Source: Rotaria sordida (Eukaryota > Rotifera > Eurotatoria > Philodinida > Philodinidae). Taken from it: DNA of 64,000 bases. Positions within the stretch are counted from its first letter, which is position 1. Each line of letters opens with the position of its first letter. The notes under the pieces are model-generated. The model did no database searches, had not been told where the DNA came from, and saw only the letters and a list, made by a program, of their open reading frames with translations. Shown piece by piece: positions 37,414-59,429 of the stretch. Position numbers and translations under genes: made by a program. The stretch spans positions 1 through 64,000 of the forward strand of contig CAJNOL010000383.1 of the NCBI GenBank assembly GCA_905250125.1, in the 5' to 3' direction.

Positions 37414-37743
37414 TAAAATGTCCATCATCATATATCGATAACGCAGAATTTGGGCACATAGTGACACAGCAGATTTTGTAGAGCAAAATTTGTTCTGCAC
37501 ATCCATATATAACACTTTTTAGGGGAGTACTAAATAGAGAACTATTTTTGCATGTCAATTTTATCGTGTAATAGCATATATACCTATAACTAGGTTACGT
37601 AGGAAACAGTTTCGTGCGGAAATGGCCTGTCTTTGGTACTCCCCTAAAAGTGTTGTATATGGACGTGTAGAACAAATTTTGCTCTACAAAACCTGCTATG
37701 TGCCAAAATTCTGCGTTTGCGATATATGATGATGAACATTTTA
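37414..37743. repeat. Foldback element (MITE-like)
   Basis: Arms at about 37414-37532 and 37633-37743 are near reverse complements. TAAAATGTCCATCATCATAT pairs with ATATGATGATGAACATTTTA, AGAGCAAAATTTGTTCTGCA pairs with GTAGAACAAATTTTGCTCT, and CACTTTTTAGGGGAGTACT pairs with GGTACTCCCCTAAAAGTG. The unpaired centre is about 100 bases. No coding content. Only a possible TA duplication is visible at the ends, so the superfamily is uncertain. Confidence 0.75.
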
Positions 37744-38167
37744 GCATTATTTATACTGTATTTGTATAGTATTACCTATATTTCGCATTAATTTTCTGAA
37801 TCGTTGGTTGATCTTTTTAACATTACAATTTATAGCGGATCTTTTGTTATCATTAGTAAGAAAATCGACTATGTTCTAAAATTAATTGGGAACTTCCTTT
37901 GTTAGCCAAAGAATCCACAAAGGATGGCTTCCATAATAAAATTGATTGTATTTCAAGAGGTTGACTATCGAGCGTTGGTACATATGCAGACTACGCATAA
38001 TACTCAGCACAAGGTTGAAAAAATATATCCAAAACTCTATTCTCTATCAAAATTTTATCCGTAGAGGAGTAGAGGAAAGAATTTAACGAATAAAAAGCTA
38101 AAGCGAGAGTTAGGATTAAAATTTTGATCAAAAAATAGCGTTCTTGGTATATTTTTTCAATCTAATT

Positions 38168-38592
38168 CAGGGGTGGAACCGGTTGAGAAATATTAAAACG
38201 GTCCGGTCCGGTCCGGCCGGAAACCGGCCGGTTGGAATCACATGTCCAACCGGTGAAATTCCGGTGAAAACCGGTTAAAAAATGTCGAATCTTTTTTTGA
38301 AAACCGATTTTTAGAAAAAAATGGCTCCAAATATGAAATAGTTTAAGGCGCAGATAAAAGACACTCATCGTAATGAACCTTTTTAAAGAGAACCTCAGAA
38401 AAAACGATTAATATAACATATGTTTTGAGCACTTTTTTACGTATTCTGACAGAAAAAACATGTGACACCTTAGTTTTTATGGTCAAAAACAGGGTTAACA
38501 AAGAAGATTTTTGAAAACTTTCAACCGGTGAAATTCCGGTCTTTACCGGCCCGGTTGATTTCTTCAACCGGTCCGGACCGGTTCCAACCCTG
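38168..38592. mobile_element. Non-autonomous hAT-type transposon with 8-bp target duplication
   Basis: The element begins CAGGGGTGGAACCGG and ends CCGGTTCCAACCCTG, forming terminal inverted repeats. It is flanked on both sides by the perfect 8-bp direct repeat ATCTAATT (38160-38167 and 38593-38600). An 8-bp duplication with CAGGG...CCCTG ends is diagnostic of the hAT superfamily. The subterminal regions are packed with CCGGTCCGG and AACCGG motifs, giving local G+C far above the surroundings. At 425 bp it has no transposase and must have been mobilised by an autonomous relative elsewhere. The exact duplication suggests a fairly recent insertion. Confidence 0.9.
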
Positions 38593-38600
38593 ATCTAATT

Positions 38601-38843
38601 CCGAACATCATGCTTATTCCGCATAAATATCAACACTCGAAATATAGTTCTTGATCTACTTGTTCGAATACTTTGTTAGATAGTTTCGTCTACAATGTCT
38701 ATCATCCAACATTGATCGAAAAGATGAATATACTTATTGAATTTTATTATAAATAAAAACAAAAAAAAAGAATTTTTGTTAGTAGAATTACAAAAGAAAA
38801 ATTGATTAGAATATTTGAAAAATATTTATATTTCAGAGTATTA
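38601..38843. other. Short spacer before the kinase gene 3' end
   Basis: AT-rich DNA, probably containing the 3' untranslated region of the minus-strand kinase gene. Confidence 0.4.
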
Positions 38844-41800
38844 TCACAATAGTATCGTATCTTCATTTTCATTATTGTCCAATTCTATATAAGGATTTTC
38901 AATAGTTGATGTGATTTGAATTGACTTATGAATATTAAGATATTCATCTTTTGCTATTTTCCATGCTTTTCTTTCTTCATGAGTAAATGGTATTATACAA
39001 TTGTTTCTTACATTTGTTCCATTTAATTCATCGATTATATCAACAAAATATGGTCGTTTAGTAATATTTCCATTCCAACAACGATACATTAAATCATATA
39101 TACTTTTTGAACATCGTTCTGGTCGTGATAATCGACGACCTTGTTCAATTAAAAATCTTTTTAATAAATAAATACTTTGTTGAGAATTCGTATGAATATC
39201 TGTTTCATATGGTATAGCACCAAATGAATAGATTTCCCAAATAACAATACCAAATGACCAAACATCAGATAATGATGAAACAATTTGTGTTCGATCAAAA
39301 CATTCCGGTGCAGACCAACGTATTGGTACAATACAATCATTTTTTTCAAGTTTTAAACCTTCACAACGTGATAAACCAAAATCACTTAATTTAATATATT
39401 TTTCATTTTGTAATAGAATATTTCTTGTTGCTAAATCACGATGAACTATTTTATTATTTGATAAAAATGCCATTACTTGTGATAATTGATAGATCCAATG
39501 AAATCCATTAATTAATGGATCTAATGAATGTGGATCTAATTTTTTTAAATATGAATGTAAATTTCCCATTGGTAAATATTCTATAAATAAACGTAAATCT
39601 CTTTCTAAATTATGATCACAAAGAAATGTATGAATAATTAATGGATAATTTTTAAATTGTTGAAGTAAAATTTTTGATTCATGATCATATTCATGATGAG
39701 TACGAGAATTATATTCAAATGAAAATTCATTATTAGAAATAATAATTTCATTTTGTGAAAGATTATTTAATTCTTTTAATCGATATTCTTTATATAAATC
39801 AATATTTTTCTTAGGTAAATAATCTTTAATAATAATAGGAAAAAGTATTGTATGATCTAATCGAATTTTTGCTAACCATATAAGTCGTTTTTCATTTTCA
39901 TCAAGAATTTTTGCTGATTGTATTTGAAATAAATCAATACGATTTATTGAATTAATGTCTTCGACAGTATTAGTAGTAATTTCTTCATTTTCAATGTCAG
40001 GTTCTTCATCATCAGTACTAGAAATAAATCAAAGACAGTATGTATTAGATATGAGCAAGATGGTTCTATTTGCATCGAGACCGGAGTTAAGTTTTTTTGA
40101 CAGGGCGGGTCGGAACAGAGCCAAAAATGATTAGTTCCGCTCATCAATAGTATGTATAGATATAGTAGCCATTTGGGTAAAAAACTATTGAATTTATTAG
40201 GCATACCTTGTTAAAGTCAACTGTTCATTCGGCAACCTTTTTCAAGATTCGCCAGTAAATAGCACTGATAAACACGATCCAATATGATAGAACTTTTTCA
40301 CTTGGCTACTAGTCTTTTAACTCCTGTTCATCAATAATCAACAGTTAAGGCTTAACCACTTTTACGAAACTTCGTTAAAACGTGTAACATTACTGTCTTT
40401 GCTGGAAGGATTTCTTCTTTGCTTCTGTCTATAATGAACGGCCACTCGATAATGTGTGTTACGTCAAATGGAGAAAAAAAATATTACAAAGCATTAGCAA
40501 AATCATTCGATGGTTATCTCCTACTAGAGCAAACGTCACTAAGTACTCGTAAATCTTTATAATAGGAAGCAAGAACACGATTTTATTTCCTGCACAGACC
40601 AAAGCGTTTTGTTCCACAAACTGATGTGTTCAGTATAATCACAACGTGGATGTCATCTTATGGTATGACAGATTCAACTGTAATGGTAACCCTGCATATC
40701 TCTACTTTGCAGGGTTTTCAAAACCTTCTGACCTATTTCTGTTCTTTCTTTTTCTTTGTCGCTTTACTCTCCTGTCAATCAGCGTAACTTACATATCGTT
40801 TCTTTAGGAGACCGCAATGATTAGAGGGCAATAAAAGATTTTACAAGAGAAAAAATTGTTTATGTCTATTTTCAATTTTTTTTCTCGTACTATGTGTACT
40901 AAGAAGTTGCAATTCACTCGTATATATAGTATATCTTAAGCAGTCCGTACTGAAATGAATATTTTAGTGTATTGAATAATTTACAATCTTTTGATTAATA
41001 TATAGAGTTACTTACATAAGTCCCGATTGATCACTAGGTAATATTAGAGTTTGAGCATCAATTGTTATCATTTCATTATTTTCCTTTCGAACAAAATTTC
41101 GCAATAAAGTTGGTAATATACCTTTGTATTTAGTATGATTATAAATCAATTCATCAGGTGATTTAAATAATATGACTTGTGTTTGATCATCTTGTGCTGT
41201 ATCAGTTATTAATGAAAATTTATAAAGAATCTTTCGTGTTGAATTTGATGGATATGTAATACTATAATTATGTCTTTGTGAGATAGGATAAATATATATT
41301 TGTCTATTATGATGAACACATAGGCCAAGTTCTCCATTAGGTTCGATTTTAGTTTTTTTCTTTATTTGATATAATAAGAAAAGACCTTCACTTTTAAAGC
41401 AATAACTATTATCATATTTTTTAAGACGTAAACGAACCTTTCCAAATGTATTAGGACAAGTTAAATCAGTCAAAATAGTTTTCGCATCATTACGAGATGA
41501 TACTTCCATAGGATGTAATTGATTAAATTGATATTTATTACAAAATATCTTTATACATTCATATGCATTATTATTATATATTTTAGCAATATCAAATGGT
41601 GTTTTCCCATTATGTGTTAAAGGCATCAAAGAACATCCACATTGTAGAAGATACTTTGCACATCGTATGAGATTTTTTTGTGTTGTTCCTTTCGACATTC
41701 TAAAAATTCAAAAGAAAATAAGATGCAAAAAAATTATCTTTAGAATTTTAACAAACGCTAAATAATGAAATGCTGATAGATTTGATTCATAACTAGCATC

Positions 41801-43632
41801 TGTAGTTTTTCTACAAATATATTCAAAATAAAAAAATAATATAAAATATTCACAAAATAATAAATGAATTATACCTTGAATTGACATAATGTGGATCAGC
41901 ATTTAGGTCAATTAACTTTTTTAATATTGTAGGAATACCTTGTCGACATGTATAATGTAATGGTGAACAACCTTCTGTATCCGTTATATTAACATTAACT
42001 TTATTATCAAGAAGAATATCAATAAAATCATACTTTTTAAAAAGAATAGCTAATATTAATGGTGTTTGACCTTGTTTATTTTTTCCATTTATTTTATTTA
42101 TTATAAACAAAGCTTTTGTTTGTAGAGAATCAAGATCATTTTTCGATATTTGAATAAGTTCTTTAAAACATAGTACTAAACCTTGAGTAGCTAATTCATG
42201 AAGAATAGTTTTTTGACAAGTCATGCCACGAACTTCATCAGGTAGTGGGATACATGTTACAATCGTTCGATCAATCGGTCGGTATAGACAAATTCGAAAT
42301 GGATATTGTAATTCATAAAAATGATTTTCTTGTTTATGTTGAATGAGTATATCAATACCAGTATATACTCGTCTTACTTCAGATCCATGACCACATCCTA
42401 TTTTGAGAAACAAACCAGAAAACAGAGATTATTTATTGCGCTGTCATATGATTCAATAATTATTTTTAAAATAAATAAAGTTTCTAATGATCTTTCGTCT
42501 TCAGACATACAAAAAACTTATAACAAGTTTTCATAAAAATCAGCACTAATGGGTTGATGGAGGTTCAAGATTAAGAGAAATCAACATACAGTTGTAGTTT
42601 ATTAAATTGATGTATGTCAAAATCTTAGAATAATGACTGAGATTAAGACTCAATAAATATTGTTCGAAATATCATTTGTTGTTCATTCCTCATGTTTGTC
42701 TAGCATTGATTTGTAGTATGTTAGTGTGAAGCATATTTACTTTATCGGTTAATTTTTCAATCTTATAGAAGATTAAGTATGTTGACTGTATGCATTGATA
42801 ACTAATAATTGTATCAAGTTAAGACCATTAATGATTTTTTTTTGTGATCGAATTTTATATGCAATTACGTTGCCATAGACTACTATGTATATTCAATAGG
42901 TTCAATATTCTATATTGATTTTTCTTGAAACTAAACAATTATTGTGCTAATTATTCCTAGTGTCCAATTTTCTTGTACGGAAGTTTCTATACTGAAAATT
43001 TTAGTTCTCAACATCTATTCATGTACTTACCGGTGAGAAACCAAAATGTTCTATGTTCCTTATCACAACAGATTGGTACTTCGACAATTTGTTTATGAGC
43101 AACAAAATCAAGGAAATATTCAATGTTCGATGTTCGTTCGTTTTCTTCAGCTGGACGAACAAAAAAAGTTCCTGTGTACATATAGAAAACAAAAAATGTA
43201 AATTTTAAAATTAATTTGCTAATTGAATTTACCATTAGTAGCTTGTTCAAGTTGTCTACGTGCGCGTAATATTGCAGATTGGTCATTTATATAATAAAAA
43301 TAACTTACTTCATTTCTTTGTAATACATCATATTCATTTTCGATACATTGGCGAAATTCTTTAATTTGTTTACTAGATAATGTTGATGAATATGTTTTTG
43401 ATGTCATAGTACTAGCAGATTCATATGAAGTATGACTTTCATTAGATGATAAAGAATTAGTTTTTTTATTTGATTTTGATTCATGATTTGTTTGAAGATT
43501 TTGTAGTGAATCTTTTGATTTTCTAGTCCGTTTTCCAACATTAGGACGATTAACATTATTCACATTCATATTTGAAATAATTGAAGATTCAAAATCAGAA
43601 ACAGAATCTTCATTAGATGCTATCTTCTTCAT
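38844..43632 (-). CDS. SHARK/HTK16-type tyrosine kinase (SH2-ankyrin-SH2-kinase)
   Basis: Five exons, 43632-43233, 43171-43031, 42397-41875, 41699-41016 and 40017-38844, join in consistent phases through GT-AG introns of 61, 633, 175 and 998 bases to give 973 residues. Order: serine-rich N-terminus; SH2-1 (about 107-215) with TFFVRP and its arginine R139; ankyrin repeats (about 255-400, GQTPLILAI, GCSPLHYTCRQG, GKTPFDIAK); SH2-2 (about 440-560); kinase (about 610-890). The architecture matches Drosophila Shark and Hydra HTK16, cytoplasmic kinases absent from vertebrates. Catalytic HRDLATRN (D777, N782), DFG (795-797) and APE (819-821) are intact, and K647 (PIIIK) is the likely ATP lysine. Oddities: no glycine-rich loop before K647, no tyrosine in the activation loop (798-818), and Y465 in place of the SH2-2 arginine (GLFLLYQ). 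Confidence 0.9.
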
Positions 43633-45927
43633 TATTGTAAATATCTAATATGCAATATGTTTTTGAAAAAAAAAACATTTAATAAGAGACATACTCGACA
43701 CAGTTGAATGAACAATGAATAGATGCATGAAAATAAATGAGATGGTGCTAAAGACAATTTTTAGATTTTTTTTTACCTTTTTCTTCTCACAGATGACTAA
43801 TTAACTCAGGTGTACGAAATAATCACAATAATTAGCATAGAAAACAATAAGAGACATATTATTTCATTTTGTTCATGGGCAAAAAATATGTAAATATCAC
43901 ATTTTGACGAAGATAGTATCTGCATAAAATCATAATTTTGTATTTTTCAGTTCTATTTCATTGTTAAATATTCAAATTTTAAATTATTCACAATGGACAG
44001 AAAATTATTTCGAAATAGATCAACAAGCAAAAGTAAGCAAGTCTATTAGCAAAATAATTCTTGTGTAAATGTAGTTCTTCTTTTTCTACTAGCCATGACT
44101 GAATGAATATGATGTTTGTCATGTTGTACGTCAAAGACACTGTTTGAATGGCAGCGCTATCTAATGATGGACAAATTTTGAACAAGTTATTTACGAATAT
44201 TGTCTTGGATCATCTGTTCGTTAGTATACTTACTACATTTTGACTGCTACAATTTATCCTTGCGATATGTTTTCTGAAGATAGCCAATATATTGATATTT
44301 AATGTGTATGAGAAGTTTTATGAGCGAGAAGAACTTTGCGACAGGCCAAGTATAGAGATAAAAATTTGAAACTTCTCCTACAAATTGTGACAGTCGTTAT
44401 TGATATAAGACAGAGTCCGAAACGAACCGGAGTTTTCTGGTTCGGTTCAGTTCAAATCGTATAATTATGCTGAACGAGTGCAATAGAACCGTAACTTCTA
44501 GTGACTCTACTGCCTATCAAGTGATATTTTTGCTTTGAGAGAATAAGAACACTTGTGCACTAATTTGAGATGTTTTTGTTTTCTAACTTTATCCCTAGAT
44601 AGTCCATTGAAGGCTGTTCATGGGATTGAATAGCAATGACAAAGAAAGAAAAAAATAGTTCGCTATGCATTAGCTTGCGACCGATTTACCAATCGTTACG
44701 ATATGCGACAATTAAAACTTGTTCTCCTTTTTCAGCTGATCGGATAAAATATATATCTATGAATGTGTATTAATAATCATTTTCCAGAATCATATTTCGA
44801 AGTTGTTCATATCCTCATGCAGTGTCAGAGGAATCCTCAATATAGTAATAATGATATGGTTTACTTCGTTGAAATGCATCATATTATCATTTACAAAATC
44901 TTTCAACCTATGTCCTACCTAATGGTAATGAGAATGGTTTTGATGAAGTACAACCCTTTATGAATAGAGGTGTAAGTCGATCGGCTGAGCCGTCGCTGTC
45001 ACAATATAAAAATAGATATTACATTTTAGAAAAATGTCAACATCTAAGTTCATTCTTCAGGAATGTTCTTTTCAAGGCTTGTTTTTTAAAGATTACATTC
45101 TTTACCATCATTTTTTTTCATTTGAAAATTTTCTTCAGTCAATAAAATCTTGCAAAACAAATATTGAAAACTTTCAATCACTGCTGAAAGCCAAAAAAAC
45201 CAGTCACCATCGATTTTGGCTTACGTTTCTATTCATAAAATAAAAGTGAGTTACTTTTCAAAGTTTCTTCACATAATAATTGCAGATAAACTACATAAGA
45301 TTGTTGTAGTATTCATTATGATTTAAAGAAATAAACACGATAAGCATTTAAATATATATGAGTAATGGGAGCTTGTAAAAATGCAATACTAGAAATACAA
45401 TGGTTATCAATTACCTTTACCGTAGTCATCTATAAATAACCGTCAAAATTGAAAAAAATGAAAGAAAGAAAAGAAAAACAAAGAATGCAAAAATGACTCA
45501 AGTTACCAATTGAATATGTCGATTGATTAGTTTCTAAAAAGAAATTCAAAATAAAAAAATACTTACGTTTCTGTAGATACATCATTTCGATTATTTTGTA
45601 ATACAACATCAAGCACAATTATCAAAAAAAGAAAGAAAAGATTTGATTAATAATATGATAATTAAATTTTTATTTTTAACAATGTTCTTACGACATCTGT
45701 TTTTTTGCTAATATAAGATTTTATTTATTGGTTAGTTTGTTTCTCTGAATTAGCAAAAGGTTGGAAGTCAGCTGGAGCAAAGAACAAATAATATACGCAG
45801 CTTGTTCAAGAAAGTCAATAAAATAAAAATTGCTTTAGTGTTTCCTTTCTTTTTTTTTGTTGTTTTTTATTGTATAATTGTCATATTTTCAGGTTCAACT
45901 CCGTGCATTTACCTATAAATCAACGTA
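43633..45927. other. Region between the divergent kinase and HERC genes
   Basis: About 2.3 kb separating two divergently transcribed genes, so it should contain both promoters. No conserved element was recognised by eye. A degenerate CGAACCGGAG...GGTTCGGTTC stretch near 44419-44449 resembles the inner repeats of the hAT-type element at 38168 but lacks clear ends. Frames at 44763-45243 have no gene-like features. Confidence 0.45.
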
Positions 45928-56587
<10,660 letters not shown>

Positions 56588-58648
56588 ATATCTATTTTTT
56601 TAACAACAAATTTGTATCTATTCTTTCACTCATATAAATGATTAAGCATTTTTATTTTTTATGCTTTTTTTTTTTTATTTGTTCTGAGTGATTCCTTCCT
56701 TTATCCCTTTTTATAACCTTCATTTTGACCAAACATAAGAACAGAATTTCTTTTGTGATAAATTCTTCTATAACAACTAATTCTATTTTTTATTTCTATT
56801 TTTTTTTCTTTTCTTTTCTTTTTTTTTTTTTTTGTTTTGTAAAAGAAAAATCTTTCTCTTCTGTTTTGTATGAGAAAAAAAAATCTCTAATAATGTTTAA
56901 AAAAAAAAGAAACAAAACTTTTTATTGTACGTATGAATAAAAATATAATAATAGTTTTATTTTTCAAAAAAATTTCATATTTTAAATGTTTGCTGTTCAT
57001 AAATATTAATTGTTTGATTGAATATCTAAATTTAAAAAAGAAGAACAAAAATAAGAATTTGAATAATGCTGTTAATAGACAACTAATAAGAAAAATTTAT
57101 TCTCAAAAAAAGAACCATATTTGAATATGACGAGTGACCTTGAAATACAGGAATTAGTTTATTAGCAAACATGATCTGAATAAGAATGATAATGCGAGTG
57201 AGTTTTACTATTCCTTCGTGTTGTGAACTCAAGTGAATGTATCCATACTGTTGAACAATGTATATTATATTCTCTCTCTCTTCGCTTCTTTTCAAACCTC
57301 ATGATTCTATGATGAAATGATCAATTAATCAGAGTAGTCTCGTTTCTCGAAACGTAACACGTATGAGATCAATATAACTTTGTCCTTGCTAAAAAAAGAC
57401 TGCCTCAATTGCTTAGGAAGCTACGCAAAAAAATAATAATAAAACGCTTCTCATCATTTTCTATAATTCAGATACAATTAGCAGACTTTTCTCCAGAGAT
57501 ATTATCATTTTTGTCTTCCATCTACTTGAACTAACTCCTACGAACTCTTGATTAGTAATTCACTAGTTGAAAACAGGAAACGAAGAATCAGTATCAATAA
57601 AATTTATGGATGAATGATTCGAATCATTCTGTCCCGATAATTAAGAATTATGTTCATTATGAGAGGTTTTACAGTAATTATACATTTTCTTCTCTTCAAT
57701 ACACTTGATTAAGCTAATTTTTTTTTTTACTAAATGAATAAGCCTTGAACTTCTTACTAAGCAAAAACGTAATGCCGACTGAATTAACATGTGAAAAACG
57801 ATAGGTTCATTCCACTCGGAAATCGAAGTCTTATCCACGTCAATCATAGAATTTCTTTGGGTCGAATCAACTAACATAGTCTATGACGGGGGGGGGGGGG
57901 GAGACGTTCAAGTTTCTTGCTATGTACTTCAACACTCATTTTCAATCATGTTTTACAGAAAGTAATGATTTTCTTTAGTTTAACAGACTCTTCTCATTAT
58001 TCTATATAGTGAAAATAGTTTTAATCTAAAATTTCTGATACAATCAGTGAATTTCATCTTCAGATTACGTGCAATAAAATAATCAATAAGTTTTCACTTC
58101 AATATTATTTCCATTTCGATATATCTTCTACGGCCAACCTAATTGGATATTTCCATGTGTAGTCAGTCATAAAAATCAACGATTCTCAAAAAAAACCTTC
58201 TTGTCTATTAGACTGCATAAATGAATAAAGTTTATAAAGATTTGTTTGATGTCGAATATAGATAATTTACAGATCATAGGCATGGCGAATTATTTTTTTT
58301 GTTTTTTTGGATAGAAAAAGATTGAACCAACTGTGATACGAAAAATAAACATAATTTTCCTATGTTTATTACTTTCATATTATAATTGATTGAGTTTCTC
58401 TCTATTGAAGAGAACCATTTTATCATGCCTATGATCTGTAAATTATCTGTATTTGACATCAAACAATCTACGTAATTTGTACAGATAATTTTTATCTTAA
58501 CGAGTGTTAATTTTGATGTAAAATCTATTATTTATAGTATCTAAGAATATAGAACTATTCTCGGGAGAAAAATATTATTACGCATTCTATATTGATAAGA
58601 AAGTAACATTTGTTGTTTAAGATGAAAATAATCTTTTACTCAAATAAA
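56588..58648. other. Spacer downstream of HERC
   Basis: The first 550 bases are strongly T-rich and then A-rich, probably the HERC 3' region. Frames at 56725-57124 are low complexity. A 14-base G run lies at 57888-57901 next to a dispersed-repeat fragment (57902-57970). No gene recognised. Confidence 0.5.
57888..57970 (+). repeat. Dispersed repeat family, copy 4, with a 14-base G run
   Basis: A run of 14 G (57888-57901) is followed by GTTCAAGTTTCTTGCTATGT, CTTCAACACTCATTTTCAAT and CATGTTTTACAGAAAG. These match the block that follows GGGG in the 55-kb copy. The G run may have expanded from that GGGG. Confidence 0.55.
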
Positions 58649-59341
58649 TCAGATAAAAAAAAAAAAAGACTTACTTTTATAACGATTATTTTCATGTTGA
58701 TATTTTTCGTTGATTAATGAAGTATTAGTCGTTATTAATCCTTTGTGATTTTCTGTTACATTAACAATACAATGGTTCATAGGAATATTTGATAATGTAT
58801 TCGAATATAAAGTACGTCGATGTAAATCTAAAAGACTTCGTCTAACAATTGATGGAATTCGTTTAGGATTTAAATATTGTTGTGTTGATATTGATTGTTT
58901 AGATTTTGTTTCAATATGTATTCGATAATCTTTATGACGTAAAAAATTTAATGAATTATTACTTCGTTCTAATTCAATTCTATTTGATGATAAAATTTGT
59001 TCCGATTTCGATGATTTTCTATTTAAACAAGTTTCACTTGGATAACGTATATGAATTGTCGTACAAGGTGATACAATAATAGTTGGTTCTGATGTAGAAC
59101 GAATTAGATGAATAGATGATAATTGTTTTGATTGTATTGTATTAGGTGAATAATGTCCACGACGTATCGGTGTATTTAAATCTATTTTATTTTGTTTAGA
59201 ATAATTAGGAAGTATTGATGGTGGATTACATATACGTTCTAATTTTCGTGCTAAATTTATAACAGCAAATAACCATAAAGCAATTATAATTAAAACTAGA
59301 AAAATTTCTGAAAGACTCATTTGATAAATATTTTCTTCCAT
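58649..59341 (-). CDS. Unrecognised single-pass membrane protein
   Basis: A 230-residue frame with codon use like the other genes here. After a short N-terminus (MEENIYQMS) a strongly hydrophobic segment at about 12-30 (IFLVLIIIALWLFAVINLA) is followed by RKLERIC and a long basic, serine-rich tail with no predicted fold. This suggests a signal-anchored protein with a cytoplasmic tail. A TTTTAG just before the ATG and a donor-like GCAAAAG|GTTAAG at about 59420 suggest a 5' untranslated intron. The frame also runs over a good donor (TATAAAA|GTAAGT, about 58673), so the last residues (SKSFFFFI) may really be intron and a further exon may exist. No family recognised and no function proposed. Confidence 0.55.
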   Translation of the reverse strand: MEENIYQMSLSEIFLVLIIIALWLFAVINLARKLERICNPPSILPNYSKQNKIDLNTPIRRGHYSPNTIQSKQLSSIHLIRSTSEPTIIVSPCTTIHIRYPSETCLNRKSSKSEQILSSNRIELERSNNSLNFLRHKDYRIHIETKSKQSISTQQYLNPKRIPSIVRRSLLDLHRRTLYSNTLSNIPMNHCIVNVTENHKGLITTNTSLINEKYQHENNRYKSKSFFFFI

Positions 59342-59429
59342 AACATCTAAAACTAAAATTAGAATATTAAATTATATTTTTCTATCTATGTCTTGAAAAG
59401 AAATGAAAATACTTAACCTTTTGCTCGAT

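Noticed and set aside
38162..38567. Minus-strand frames rich in T, G, P and R
   Set aside because: They translate the CCGG-rich repeats of the hAT-type element and are not genes.
44763..45243. Overlapping plus-strand frames between the kinase and HERC genes
   Set aside because: Low complexity, no motif, and no start or splice context; probably chance frames in the divergent promoter region.
56725..57124. Two lysine/phenylalanine-rich plus-strand frames downstream of HERC
   Set aside because: They read through T- and A-homopolymer tracts of the 3' region. No conserved content.
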